A stretch of 64,000 nucleotides of DNA from positions 567,383 to 631,382 of the forward strand of contig VWPU01005228.1 of NCBI GenBank assembly GCA_013398955.1, in the 5' to 3' direction. Numbering within the stretch: the first letter of the stretch is position 1; each line of letters starts with the position of its first letter. Under the pieces are notes generated by a model. It did no database searches and had not been told where the DNA came from. It saw nothing but the letters and a program-made list of their open reading frames with translations. Positions 1-13,202 of this stretch are shown in pieces. Both the position numbers and the translations under genes were made by a program. The stretch comes from Callaeas wilsoni. Taxonomy: Eukaryota; Chordata; Aves; Passeriformes; Callaeidae.

Positions 1-344
1 GGTTTTTCCTACTGCAATATTCCTGCATTGGGTTTGTGCGGCCACGTTTTGGCACTGGAGGCACTGCAGGGGTATCTTCTGTGAGGAGCTGCCAGACACT
101 TCTCCTGTGTGCGGTAAAGTCAGTGCCAGCCAGCTCCAAGATGGTCCTGCTGCTGGTCAATGCCAAGCCTGTTACCAGTGGCAGTAGTACCTCTGGGATC
201 ACAGATTTAAAAAGAAAACTAAACCCTGCAATTGCAGCCAGAGAGGGGAGTGAGACTGTATGAAACCGCCTTTCAGACACGCAGGACAGGCAGGAAGGAA
301 GGGAAGGAAGTTCTCCAGGCGTTGGACCTGAGATTCTCCTGCAG

Positions 345-553
345 CCCATGGAGATTCATGATGCAGCAGAGATCCACTTGCTGGGGATGGAGGGCCTCAG
401 GCTGGAGCAGGTGGATGACTGAAGGAGGCCATGACACTGTGGGAAGCCTGTGCTGGAGCAGACTTCTGGTAGGAGCTGTGGACTTTTGGAGACAGCCATG
501 CTGCTGGAAGGACATGTGACCCTGCAGAGGATCCACTCTGGAGCAGAGGAAGA
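345..553 (+). repeat. Degenerate tandem units inside LTR A copy 1
   Basis: About four diverged units of roughly 45-50 bases lie here, each with a core like CCxGTGGGAGGCCCATGCTGGAGCAG followed by a spacer ending GTGGA or TGTGA. Unit cores are visible near 400 (ggctggagcag), 450 (gtgctggagcag), 497 (catgctgctgg) and 535 (cactctggagcag). The same unit occurs about seven times in the second LTR copy at 27123-27457, so the copy number differs. The array explains the open frames at 232-519 and on the minus strand at 273-677, which are not genes. Confidence 0.65.
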
Positions 554-756
554 GAGAGAAATCCTCCTCTAGGGGAAGAAGAGTTGGCATAGACCACTTA
601 TGATGAACTGAGTGCAGCCTCCATTGCTCGTTCCCCTGAATTTTTCTCCTGAGAAAATTTGGAGTAAAGTTAAGCATGGGAAGAAGGGCAAGGTGGGAAA
701 AAGTTGTTTTTAAGATTCATTTTCTTTCTCTCATTATACTAATTTGATTTTATTGT

Positions 757-771
757 AATAAATTAAATAAA
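757..771 (+). promoter_or_regulatory. Overlapping AATAAA poly(A) signals of LTR A copy 1
   Basis: Two AATAAA hexamers (757-762 and 766-771) sit about 170 bases before the LTR 3' end, where the poly(A) signal of a retroviral LTR is expected. The corresponding place in the second copy (near 27635) reads 'ttataaattcag' and has lost both hexamers. Confidence 0.6.
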
Positions 772-2917
772 TTTTCCCCAAACAGAGTCTGTTTTGCCCA
801 TGATGGTAATTGGTGAGAGATCCATCCCTGTCTATCTCAATCCTTTTGCTGTATTTCTCTCCTCTGTTCAGCTGAGGAGGAGACTGCTAGAGCCGTTTGG
901 TGAGCACCTGGCACCCAGCCAGGGTCAGCCCACCACAACTTTTCTGTTTTTTCGCATCATTCCTTCTACTTAATAAGGAATAATATAACATGTGAATAAA
1001 AAAATACATGTATGATTAAAGCCCAAAAGATTATGAGTAGAGGAAGACAGCAATTCTGTATTTGTTTCTCCATGCTGGATAGGCGGCAGAAGTGAAAACA
1101 CTGCTATTTATGTCATTACATTAGCAATGAAAGACTTGCAAAGACGACATCAGAGTAGTGATATGCCACAAAGCCACTTCAGTCTCAAAAAAGACACCAA
1201 AAGAACCATTCAAGGATTAAAGACATTTTGAATATAAACAAGTTTATTATTGAAGTACCAATTATTGCATACATCAAAACAACTAAATAAGGGTTACACT
1301 ACAAATGGTAACATCAAAGCAAAAGATAACTCTAATTTCGGTTGAATACTAGCATGAAAAAACATTTTAATGGAGTCTGTTTATCAGTTCCTGGGTTTTT
1401 TTCTAAGAAGCTTCTTTATCCCCCATGGTAATAGCTACTGAGTGTCACGAACATTTTGAGTGATGTCTTCTTCAAGATGGAGGAAAAAGGTGTGTGCAGA
1501 ACCATGTGCCTCTGCAAAATGAAAAATTGTTTTTAATTATAAGATTTGTAGTACAATGTATCTGTTTGTAAACAGTATATATGTATGTGCCTGTGTGTAA
1601 CTATTTGCATATACATAGCCAATGTCTCCATGCACAAATTTTAATACAAAAATCTTTATACTCTGAAGACAAATATGAAGACAGGGTGCTCACATTAAAA
1701 ATGAGCAACCTGCAAACCAGATTGGAAATCCCTTTATCAGGATGCCTTTACCACGCACATAACCCATCCCATTAATCTTAACAGAGATGACTGTATCTGT
1801 AACTGTACTCCAAGTGAGTCAAGACTTGGCTGCTTGGCATTAAGCATGCACTTGTCATGTCATCTGTGTTACACTTTATAGGAGAGGGGATGTAATTTGA
1901 CCTTTATCTCCTTAGTCTTTGAGAATAAATTAACATTAAATTTAAAAGATAAATAGCATTGCCAGTATAGGTTATGCTGAAAAGATTTTTCATCTATGTC
2001 AACTTGTTGAATACTATTTGTGCATAATCCCAGCACATAAACTCACACAAGTCTTTCTTCCTTTCCATATTCAGACTAGATTCTAAGTAATGTTATTATA
2101 ATGCATTCTGTGGAAAAATGCCTTCATCTGAAGCAAAATAAAATTAATCTTGATCAATGAGCATAGATCTGATAAACAAAAGAAAAAAAGGAATGAAGGG
2201 TAACATCAATTAACAAACATAAATTGTCAGTTTATTGGAGTTTTTTCTCCCAGCTCCAATTGTTGTTGCACATAAGAAGCCCCTAGACCTTATCAAACGT
2301 TACAAGTCAGCTTCACTGGTTTTCCTTTCTAAGACAGACTTATTTATTTCACTGATTATGCCTGTTCCCATGGGAATTCGTATCTTAAATGCCAAAAGGG
2401 TACCATATGCAATGACATCTGTGCTAGAGACATCCATATTTTAGAGGTTAAAGTGAGTTGATGTAAATTCCCATTCAGCTGTATTCTGGTACTATCTTTA
2501 GCTAGTAAAATTTATGGAAGGTAGTTATTTGTTGACTGACAATTCCATGTATCTGTTCTTTTAACCTGCCATTATAAATATCTCATTCACCTGTGAGCAG
2601 TATGATTTTGGACCTTTTTTTTCTTATGAGTTATGACAGCATTTCCATAGCTGCACTTTTCTTTCCAGTATTTATCTTGTATTATCCCTCATAACAGAGA
2701 TGCTCATAACTGTCAATGGGTGTCTGTTTTGTTTGTATTGTTGAATTCACACTCTCTAGAAAATACTGAGATAGATGAGAACAAATTTCTAAGAAAATAA
2801 CCAAACAATTTCTAAATCCAGCCAATTAAGTGATATTAAAAGAAAACAAATAGGGATCGTGCTGTTCCGTTAGAATACTTGCATTCATTTAGTGTAGGGG
2901 TGCAATTTTTTAAATTG

Positions 2918-3010
2918 GCTGGTCCTAGTTCTGTCTAAACTGTTGTGTGAGTTCAAGCAACTCACATGACTGCTAAGTGTTGATATTTGTATAAAAGAGA
3001 AAATGGTGTT
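2918..3010 (+). repeat. Possible MIR-type ancient SINE relic
   Basis: The text 'ggtcctagttctgtc' followed by 'gttgtgtgagttcaagcaactcacatgac' and then 'tttgtataaaagagaaaatgg' follows the order of the MIR core (TCCCAGCTCTGCC, GTGTGACCTTGGGCAAGTCACTTAAC, CATCTGTAAAATGG). The match is diverged and was made by eye. It could be chance; a profile search against MIR would settle it. Confidence 0.4.
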
Positions 3011-6000
3011 CATAAAACTATGCTATATCTGTGTCATGCTTTGACTAAGTATTTATTTAAAACTCTTTCAGAGTCTACTTGAAAATGTCTATGTTTATGG
3101 AAGCTTTAGATTCTCATTCCTTTTCTCCAGATTTGTGGTGTTTTCTCTACTTTTGAGTTCTGTATTATGCTATTACAGAATATAATACAGAAGACAATTT
3201 ACCATCATATGCTGTGCAAGTATTGAGGAAGCCAGAAGTCATACTTAAGCATCCAACACTTAGAAAGGTAAAATACTTAAATATGGTTTGCGAAGAGTGC
3301 ATATGCTATTTGTCCTCTTTTAGTGAGGAGATCTCCTTCACAAAGTAGAAAATTCAGTTTTACAGATTTCCCATATTTTCTGACAAGCTGTACTTTTAAA
3401 AATGGACAGTATATATTTAGATTTTTTTATTTTAAAGCAGCTGTGAAATCCAGAAATTGTCTGAAAACATTAATTTTCTGTTAAAAGGAACCCTGAATGA
3501 TAATAATTTGCCATAAACATAAACAAAAGCAAGCAGTTGTGATAGAACATCTTGAAAATTATTTGAGAAAGAAAAAGCTTTGTGCCTGATGCTACACTTT
3601 TAGTTTTGCTTTTATTGCTTTCAAGATAAAATTCTTTCTTGTACTTACATTATAGCATACCACTTGCACTTAGTGTGTACAACCGTAAGAAGGCTATAAT
3701 AATCTTTAATAAAGTAATTAACATATAAAGACAAGATATGGCCTACTTCGGTATGACTGAATTTCAGTACTGCTATTTGGAAAACGGAAGGCTCTAATAA
3801 TGTCTTTAATATCATTATCTTACTTTAAATTAGTTTCAGTATAAGACTGATTTACATTATTGTACTTCTAAAAAACAAAATTAGTATAAAAAAAGTAAAT
3901 ACTGCAAGAAGGGTATAAAACATTGTAGAGTTATCTGACGCAAAAAAAAAAAAACTTATAAATGTTTATGTTTTCCAGTGCATTTCTTCCACCAATAAAT
4001 AATTAAATGCTTTCTATAGAAATTTTTTTTATTGTAAAAAAAACCAATAAAAACAAAACCAAGCCTCCGCAATAAAAGAAAACAAAATAACTTTGACTGT
4101 GATCATCTGACAATATTGTCCTTGTCTTACCCCTTGTTCGTTAACATCTCTATTTCCTGACTAAGTTTAAAGTGCCTCTAGGTTTATAGGACCTGTACTT
4201 AAAACACAAACAAACAAACCTAAATTCAAATCTAAACCAAGAAAAGGATCCCGAGCCATTTTAGTCTTTTGCAATCTGTGGGGAGACAGGAACCTTCATA
4301 AGCTTTGCCAGTATAAAACCTGAAATACCTTCTGAAGGTATTAAACTGTCTCCATTTACTTCTAAGAAACCTAACACAAAAATACTCCTAAATTTACATA
4401 CTGTATATTAACCTAGAAAGTTGTATGGGATTAACCTAGTCCCTGATAATGAATTCCATTACATTTTTTTCAAGTTAATATTAGTCATATAGAAGAATAT
4501 TCAATAACATTTGATAGCTTCATTATATTGAGAGAATTAGGCCTTTCTTATGGACTGTTATAGCACAGACCAGAACATACATGACACAGTGGCCTTCTTT
4601 TTCAGTGTTCTTTTTCAAATATATAAATCCAAAACCAAATCACAAACCAAACCCCATTTGTTTATGCTCCTGTATCTTCACCAATAATGTTAATTATTCT
4701 CAACTCTCTGTCTCAAAATGCCAACTTTTATGTATTTTATTTTTAGACATATTTGAACAAATTCTATGAATTTTCATTTCCAGTTTCCAAGAGTCCACTT
4801 ATTTCTACCTCATTTCTAGTTTAACTTAAAGGGATGCAGATCGCACTTTAAAGAGTCTAAACAATCATGAGCAATAAACAAAAGATCTCATATAAAATCT
4901 GTCAACCTGAGTTCTCCTTGAATTTTTGGTGTTATTTTTCTGCCTGCTCAACAAGTAAACACCATTCTTCTTTATAAATGTGATCTGATGAAAGAACAGG
5001 AAATCATTCCAATCCAGTCTTATAAACAATAATACAGAAAATTACAAACATTTTTGTAGTTAATAAGAATAACATTTAAAAAGAAAGGGCTGGCCTTCAA
5101 CTTCCTACAGGCATGAGCTTTTTGTGGAGCTTAACTAGGAATATAAAAATTATCAAATTCTAATATATGATAAGTCATCTTATGTATTCTTTTATGTACC
5201 TTGCCCATAACTTTTGCTTCTTTCATTTATGCATGGAAAACTTAACAAAGATCAGTCCCTATCATTTTGGTGTATAAATATACAGTTCCTAAGGAGTTTA
5301 CATTATAAATGTACACAGGGTAAATTTGCGCTTTGCCGAAAAATGGCTTGTACTGTTCAGTAGGAAAACATTAACAACAAACACCAGAAGTCTCAGTATG
5401 CATGTTCATCTCCCCAGCCAATGCTGCCATGTTGAGAACAATGCAGTCGCAATTTCTGCACTGAAGCCAACGTGAAATCTAAAGATTGGAACACAGAAAG
5501 AAAATACAACATAGAACAGATCCTCAGGTGGTGTAAACTGTCAGTTCTTTGCTGAAATAACTGGAGTATGACTTTTTCACCAGCTGAGGGTCTTCCCCCA
5601 GCATTTTGGAGCTTCTTGAACGAAAACAAGCATTGATCACACTGAGAACAGCTCTAATTGAATGTTTCTCTGCTATTGAATGTAACACTAGCACACAAAG
5701 CAAAACAACAGTGAGGACTCAAATACATTCCCCTTTTTTTCACCAGGAATAGTAGATAGATTGCAGTAGATGTAGAGAAATATTTTGGACAACTCTTTAG
5801 GAGGTAGCCAAAACTGATGATAAAGACTAAGGCAGTCTTATCCTTTGTTCATCAGCATTTTTTGGTATGTGCCTATCTTGAAGCATGTGCATTCCATTGA
5901 AATCAATAGAATAATCCCGTGTTTAAAGTTGGAGGAAATTGTATAGCTGTTATGCTAAAATGGATCTTATGTAATGATTCCAAAGTTTTTGCTAAAATTT

Positions 6001-6589
6001 TGGCTGCAACTTGGTTTTCTTCATGCATTATTGACTACTTAGTCAATTTTCCAAGATACCATAGACTGTTGCTGTCCATTTTATGTATACTTTACACACA
6101 GGTAGAAAATTGACGCAGAAAGGGACTAACTGTCCATTTGCAGGGCAATATGGGGTTTTCAGCTTTATAGTTTCCTTACATGCATTCACTACAATTAAAA
6201 TTTTCCTTCATCCTTAGTTAGCATTGTCATGCATAAAATATATTTAGCATATAGAATTTTATAAAATATTATTGAGCCTTCTTAAATTATTCTGAGACCA
6301 ATGGTATAAATCTCCTTGGCTATTCTTCGTTTTCTTTGTCTAAAGCATACTTTTTTGTGCGGGATAATTTGTAAAATTATGGTTCAAGGAAATATGTTTG
6401 CAAAAACAAGATATTTTCAGGCCAGGTCGCAAAAACAATCTTTAATTATCTTTCTTCATGCAGTGGCTTTGATTAATACATTTTAACAGTTACTATTCAT
6501 GGATATCTTTTATCAAAAGTTTTCACTTTCTAGGTGCTTTGAGTGCTTCTTAGCATTGCAACAATGAAATGGTGCTGGAATTATTTTAT

Positions 6590-6646
6590 GTAGATGCAGA
6601 TGCAGATGGAGAATGTAGACGTAGATGTAGGTGTAGATGTAGATGG
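6590..6646 (+). repeat. Hexanucleotide microsatellite (TAGATG)n, imperfect
   Basis: About nine imperfect copies of TAGATG/CAGATG run through this interval (tagatgcagatgcagatgga... gtagatgtaggtgtagatgtagatgg). Read on the minus strand it gives a His-Leu rich low-complexity peptide in the open frame at 6586-6924, which is therefore not a gene. Confidence 0.85.
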
Positions 6647-9525
6647 ATCCATATGTATATTTTTTTTCTTTGACCCTTGCTACTTCTGCAATTTAACTTG
6701 ATTTCTTTTCTAGATGAGTAGTAGGGAAAAAATAATAAGTGATTTGAAAAGAAACACATAAACATATATATTACATTGAGTAATTTACTACTATGTTCAT
6801 ATAGCCTCTGCTCAGGTTTGATCAAGCTCTGCAGCTGCAGAGTACAAATTTCACCCCACATCTCTGAAATATTCTGCTTATTGCAACAGAGTACCCACCA
6901 TTGCTCCAAGGAAATATATATCATCTGTACAGAGATAAAAGTTTTTGAAAATGGGCTTTTCTAAAGCTATTTGTATAATCATGCAAAACACCACAACGAA
7001 GAAATTTATCTTAGTGCTAGCAATCCTCATGCAGCAATAGCCCAAAGAATTGATCCCAGACTTCCTTGTCTCTGGACTTGTCCCTAAAACCCAAACTGGA
7101 ACAAACCCAATCTTCTTAGCAGATGAAATAGCTGGATATATGTCTCCTGCCTATGGATGTTTCAAATAGATTTTACCTGAAAACCTACTGCTATATCTCA
7201 AGGGCTGTGGCTTTTGCTAGTCAAAGAACATCTTGCTTAATTTCTTTCCACTTAGTTTTTCTTTGATACCATTCTTTCAGAGATCACTGAAATTCCATAG
7301 TTCACAGGGCACAATCTGTGCAGGTATGAGTGACAGCTATAGAATCAACTCCCACTTTACGAGAACAGTTGTCTTTCTCAGAACTAGTTTTCTTCTTGTG
7401 TTACCATGACATTCAGGATCACTTGTATGAAAGCTGTTTCCCACTTGAAAAAAGATGTCCTTCATGATGGATCTTACTTCTAATTTCACTGCAGCCAGTA
7501 TTTGGTGACCTTGAAGACTTGCTGCAAAGTCCATCTGTTTGTTGAAGCTTTCCTTTCCAAAAAAAAGTAATTTGATTGGCAGACTGATTAAAGTTACCTA
7601 TGAGTAAATTTAAGACCTGTTGTTTCAGTGGCAAAAATATTGCAGTAGGTACAAAAAGAAAAGACCGACTTCTTCAAAGTTTCTTAATTATTTATTTTTT
7701 TAAAAAATTGTTTTATATACTTTTTTACTGTATGTATGGAACATGGAATAGGCACTGTGAACAAATCTGAGTTAGCAGCACCATCATTTTAGAACAGATT
7801 GACAGTGTCCACCTCAAGGTGTCTTTTTGTCTTTTGCCTCTTTGTCCTAACTAAGACGTCTTATTCTACTTGAATGGTCTAAATAAAAAAAAACCCTTAA
7901 ACTCTGGAATTTTGGGTTATTTTATGACTTGACCCAGCTGTCCATCCCTGTGCTTCATCAAAGACTTCATCTCTATAGCAGATAAGGTACCCTGATAGTC
8001 TCTTTGTTAGGAAGAAAACTCTAAGCCACAATTTCATGGCGAGAGATAAAAGGAACTACATATTTCATTTTTGTGAGAAGATATTTCCCACATAATGTTT
8101 ACAACTTCCTGTGATATATTAATAATTTTCTTTATTGGAACTCTTGAATCCATGGATAGTTTTGCATTCTTAAGGAAAAGAGTGTCTCCTTGCATTTATT
8201 CTCAAGTATCAGTAACCCATATGACAGTCAATTTGGAAGGCTTTGTTCATCACAAGTGCTATTTTAATCTCCTCTTACCATTTTTTTGGAAGAAATAACA
8301 GTTTTAATTTCTCACCTACTTCTTTTGTTTTGTTGCTTTCAATTCCAAGCTCAGCCAAATAGATTGTCCCTTTAAAAACTCTGCAATTTAACATATCGCT
8401 GTAGCTTACTACATTCAAGGCAAGAATCTATCCACTTAGCCTAGAGAGTGTATATGAACAGGAAATTACTAGGTCAATTTTAACAACCTAAGGAGAGTAT
8501 CTTAAATATTTAGAGCCATTTCAAGTTTTCCCCAAAGCTCAGTGACTTTATATAACAATTTTGCAGATTTATTTTACAAAGCTGTAAGTACTCCACTTGC
8601 TGCATACCATATAGTAGCAAGATCGCATAGCACAAATAGCTGCCACTCTCTCACTGCCTTGTGGCAGATGACATCACCCCACTTTAGGAAGAAATGCTGT
8701 GGATGTTTGTTCATTTGATGATTACTACTTGGACTTTACAGAATCTAGGAAAGAAGATTTAAACAATTGGGCAGGGACATGGGCGTGTTATTAGTAAATG
8801 TTTGTGGCTAAGCAACCAGACAGAGCAGACAGTCAAACAAACCTAGATGTTCAAACAAAAACTATGCATAATCTTCCATAACACAGACATGCCTTTATTT
8901 CTGAAACGAGTGTATTTGCTGTGTAAGCTATAATTACATGTGACCTACAAGATTCCCTTTAGCTTTATACTTTAGGTCTTTAAAGTTTTTTGAAAGCTTT
9001 GTCTTTCACATTAACATGTTTTAGGTGTCATGTATCCTTGCGTTGTAACCATTTCCGGAGAGAGTGAGTCAAATTATTGTCCTTATTCTTTTCCCATTCT
9101 AGTACAGCTAGACTAAAGGAATTAGCCAGAGTGTTATAACAAACTTTGCTGCACAGACAAGAAAATGCAGAGAATTCTGCAGAAACAAATACAAAAAATA
9201 TAGGTCGAATGTTACCAGAAAATGCACCTGCTAAAGAAATAGTACCTTGACCAGAAAAACAAACCAACACACCCCTCTTAAAAAACAACATGTAGACCTC
9301 AGAATACTTTGTATGAAGTTCTCTAATATGCAAACTTTTACCTACTTCTATTTTAAGTTTACATAAAAATTAAATGTAAATATCCTCTTGAGAAAAGACA
9401 TATTCTGAAATTCTGTTATTTATTTAGCTGCTATTATGAATATATGAATCAAACAAAAGTATATTAATAGAAAAAGCTGACATGCCTTTTCTTCAGACAA
9501 CTTTGAGTACAAAAAGTGGAGAAAT

Positions 9526-9605
9526 ATCTTAGAATCAGGGAACAGCCCAGGTTGAAAGGGGCTGGAAAGATCGATCATATGGCCCAAACACTCTTGAAAA
9601 AGGAA
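9526..9605 (-). mobile_element. CR1 LINE 3' tail scrap
   Basis: The plus strand reads 'cttagaatcagggaacagcccaggttgaaaggggctggaaagatcgatcatatggcccaaacac'. This follows the reverse complement of a CR1 3' end (hairpin region around GATCATCTAGTCCAACCC and the AGAATCA octamer). Only about 80 bases remain, so this is a severely 5'-truncated or decayed copy in minus orientation. Confidence 0.6.
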
Positions 9606-10409
9606 GCTTATTGTATGATATGGCAAAAACTTTTTATATCATATGCAAAAAGGAGTTGTCTTTGAAATATTTAGAGATCTTCAACCAAAGGAGACTATAA
9701 GAAGGATGCACTGAAAAACAATCTCCTGTAATTCAGAGATTTTCATGCTTTGTCATACCTCACAGTGCAATTGGTCTCAGCCATCTACTGAGGTCCTTTT
9801 AAAGATGCATAGCTTGGGTGGACAATTTATACACATCACTCTTATATTTGTGAACATGAATGTACTAAAGCTTCAATTCAATTGCTTACAAAGTAGCATA
9901 TTGCACTATTTGAGAGGCCCTACAGTATCCGAGGCAATCACTTGAGACTATACTTAAAGACATTAAAGCTTACAAACAACTGCCAAATAGCTCAAATCTG
10001 CTTTTGAAAAATATCATGGCTGTGAACTGAATAACAAAATGGACACATAGCACCTAACTGGCATGTTTTCACTTCAAAATGTTTATTTGCACTGTCTAAC
10101 AGAAGTTTATTACAGTAGTAATAATTACATTTATATCTGTCTGCAAACGATTTGTAAATTAGCAAAAAGATGTGTACATCAGTTTGGTTCTTTTTCACCT
10201 AAATTTTACATACTGAATGCAATTTAATGCAATTGTATGTTGTAATTTTCCTCTACTTATTTGGCTAGCCTAACACTATCAAAATGAATATAATTTTGAC
10301 AATTGACAGTCTGGAATCTGCCTTACCATAATAAGTGTTGATATGGATAAAACACTGGGAACAAAAATTTTTATTTTATCTTCATTACAACTTTTTCAGT
10401 CTGATAAGT

Positions 10410-10459
10410 AAATATTAGGCATAAACATCTTTAGAAATATTAGGCATAAGCATCTTTAG
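10410..10459. repeat. Tandem duplication of a 25-base unit
   Basis: Two adjacent 25-base copies of aaatattaggcataaacatc plus tttag occur at 10410-10434 and 10435-10459, differing at one base (a to g). This is a recent local duplication in non-coding sequence. Confidence 0.9.
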
Positions 10460-10599
10460 ATTACTTTTAATCTCTTATTTAATTTAACAACACTACATTT
10501 TTTCTTACAGCAGTAAAGAGTCAGGAAACTTTCAGATACTTTCATTCTCCTATCTTTTAAAAAACATACAAACTCCAGGGCATGCTGTCATCCTGTTAC

Positions 10600-10920
10600 T
10601 TAAAGAACTGCTGTGTTGCAGGAATGTCTTTCACAGTCAGACCTCGAAATGGTCATTCGTGCTTTTGTTATTTCAAAATTAGATTTTCGCAATTCCCTAT
10701 TGGCTGCTTGCCCAATAGGATGCTGTAATAAGCTCCAGCTGGTTCAGGATGCAGTTGCCAGGTTTCTCTTCTAAAAGGGACAATCCAAGCATATTTCACT
10801 CTTTTTGAAATCTTTGCTCAGATTGCTGGTTAAACAACATATTGATTATCAAGTAGCCGTTCACATTTTCCAGAAGAAACATGATGTTAGTCTAATGCAC
10901 TTCATCAATATTTTATTTTA
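10600..10920 (+). mobile_element. Ancient L2/CR1-group LINE relic, C-terminal part of reverse transcriptase
   Basis: Read from 10640, the plus strand gives a frame containing DLEMVIRAFVISKLDF and then NKLQLVQDAVARFLF, broken by one stop (TAA 10772-10774), and continuing to about 10873 as a hydrophobic segment with VKQHIDYQVAVHIFQ. The order 'L-x-x-V-I-x-A-F-V-I-S-x-L-D' followed by 'L-Q-L-V-Q-x-A-x-A-R' is the signature of the region C-terminal to the catalytic RT motifs in L2, Rex1 and CR1-type LINEs of vertebrates. This copy is not one of the young avian CR1 types seen elsewhere in the window. About 78 codons align with only one stop and no frameshift that I can see, which is striking for an old insertion. 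The catalytic YADD box is not in this fragment. It is non-functional as a transposon. The exact clade needs a protein search. Confidence 0.75.
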
Positions 10921-12473
10921 AGCCCATGCCTATGAAAAAATATTCAATTAGGAAAATCTTCTGGTTGTCCCAAGGTCAACTTACAAATTGTAGTGAGGTC
11001 CATTGCAGTATCAGTTGCACTATTTTTCCCACTTAAAGTAAATGATCCTAAGTTTCAATATAGATTTTTACATAGAACTACTCATTTGAGAAAATGGATT
11101 GTCACAGGTTTTCGCTAGCTGAGAATAGGGGCCTTGGTTTCAATATTCTTTTTAACTGCGTTTTGTGTTTGATTGAACTAAATACTGGATCAGAGTGTTT
11201 TGACATTTTCTCTCAGGTTGATGCTGTAATGTGAACTTTGGATTGAGTCTCTGCAAGCTAATGGCTTCTGTTTGAGTTCATCACAGAAGAAATTCTCACA
11301 GATAAAAAATGAATTCAAAAGAGGAAAAAATGTTGACTTTTACTCTGGTAGCTTACACTGGTTGACAAACCTTGACACACTTTTCAGCTTTTTCAAATCG
11401 AACAAATCTCATTTCAGATATAAGGGACATCTAGAAAAATTTAATGTGTTACTGAAATTGCATTAAAACATACCAAAAAAAATAGAGACAGGGATGCTTA
11501 GTAATTAAGAAACAAATTACTTCCAATAAGCATGAATACTATTTTTAGAGTGCATGAAAGGTGATTTAATTATTAGTCAATCTACCAAAATTAATAAACT
11601 ACTCAGATCTTAAACTGTTTTTCTTACAATAGTCCCACATACTGAAGAACTGTTTTTAATTCTGTTTTAGTTTCCTTTTTTTTGATGAGCAGGAGTGGAT
11701 AAGCAGTAATTGTAAGGGAGAAACTAGCGTCCACTGGAAGCCCAGAGTTTCATCAGATGCTGCCACCCGGGGCAGCAGTTGGTAAAATTATGCACTTTGA
11801 ATGCTGTAGGTCTTTTCAGAGCAAATTTTTCAAATGCATTAAACTTCCTAGCAGAGGTGACTGGTGTCATTTCTAGAAAGCCTCAAAGATGTTAAGGGAA
11901 GCCTACAGAAGGGAGCTGAAAAACTCATCTACACTCCTGAAACACTGATCCCAGGAAACGATCTTTAACATTAAGACAAATGATCTGTAATGTCTTACCT
12001 TCGCATGGCTTTAGCATGTGGAATCCTAGGACAGGCAGGTTGCATTCAGGGCCTTGTTCATCACAGGTTTCCTCTGGGTGCAGCATGCAGATCCTATGGC
12101 TTCATTATTGTTATTTTTCCAATATTTTCAGTGCCTTCAGTTTCAGTTGTCATGATAGTGAGGACTGTATGGCCCTCAGAAGAGCAACCAGTATGGGACT
12201 GAGTGCTCTGAAGACAATAAGTGCTTTGCAGTGAGTGTGGAGTTGTGCAAAGGTGGCTAAAACACAAGGCATGATATCTCAGCTAGACAGGAGAGACGAA
12301 GATATGGATTTGTGCATGCTTCGCATGTACTCAGAAAGAGTACATTAAACATGTCATACATCACATTATATCCATCGTGAACCTACACCCACGGTCCCAG
12401 TCATTAAATTAGTTTATCTTCTGAGATATCCAGATCATTCAGTACAGAGTTTGGTTTTGGTGTGGAGTTTTCC

Positions 12474-12490
12474 CTCTCTCTCTCTCTCTC
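12474..12490. repeat. (CT)n microsatellite
   Basis: A pure CT dinucleotide run of about eight units, followed by 'acacatacata'. Confidence 0.9.
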
Positions 12491-13202
12491 ACACATACAT
12501 ATTATTTTATTTATGACAATATTTATGTTTGTTTAATTTTGGCACTTGAAATAGGAGTAGTTGCCTATTCTGTATGCAAGAACTTGATATTGCTTTAAAT
12601 TTCTATGGCTCCCTAAAACTGTCCTTTTCTTTGTGGTGCCCTGCTTTGCTGAAATTAGTCTGGGGTAAAAAAAAAACAAAGAATAAAATGGGCTCCCTGT
12701 GAGCACTTAATTTTCTTTGTGTTTTGATTAGAGAGGAATTCTTTTCAGGAGAAGATTATAATCATTTGTTTCAAAACAGATTTTTAAAGACAAAACCTCA
12801 GCAATAAATTAAAATGACACTGTTACACAGTTCATTGCACACTATTACAATATCTTGCACTGCTGGTTTACAGGATCTCAGATGCTAAATACATATTCAA
12901 AAGGGGACAAGTAGATTGTTGATTCTTGTCAACAAGGCAAGACATAAAAAAATATACATAAAAAATGACATATATTGCTAATAGCATTCATTTCTCTAGG
13001 CAAATTACCAGTATCAGAGTTTTATTTACATCCCATGAAACTCCCATTCTGTTTAATATTCCACAATAAATTACACCATGTTCTTTGGTAGGATTATTGT
13101 AGTGAATTTGAATTAGAGAAATGAGCAGGCTTTTCACTATTTTCTGCCTACTGACAATAGAGAATCTCTTATATTATTCCCTGCTGGCAGGAAAGATTAA
13201 AT

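Larger units (their letters stand above)
1..937 (+). mobile_element. Solo endogenous retroviral LTR, type A, copy 1 (left edge cut)
   Basis: This is a long avian LTR without internal retroviral sequence after it. It aligns along most of its length with the second copy at 26704-27820: both share the block on GCACTGGAGGCACTGCAGGGG, the 'gccaatgcca/tccaagatgg' block, the units ending CTGGAGCAG, the 'tgtgatgaactga' stretch and the end 'gccagggtcaacccac.aca'. The 3' end reads ...CCACCACA at 937, a CA terminus as expected for an LTR. Overlapping AATAAA signals lie at 757-771. A TATA-like 'gatttaaaaag' near 203 is a weak promoter candidate. The first base appears to lie a few bases inside the element, so the 5' TG and target duplication are outside the window. 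The sequence after 937 does not resemble a primer-binding site or gag, so I call it a solo LTR. I recognise it as a common songbird LTR type but cannot give a family name with confidence. Confidence 0.85.
938..9525. other. AT-rich non-coding stretch, no gene seen
   Basis: I see no coding exon, RNA gene or retroviral sequence here. Open frames are under about 115 codons, have no recognisable domains and are ordinary for AT-rich DNA. The stretch holds a possible MIR relic (2918-3010), a hexanucleotide tract (6590-6646) and several short A or T runs (for example near 3940, 4020 and 7680). Confidence 0.6.

Noticed and set aside
6586..6924. 112-codon minus-strand frame ending in a His-Leu rich repeat
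   Set aside because: The repeat is the translated hexanucleotide microsatellite, and the rest has no recognisable domain.
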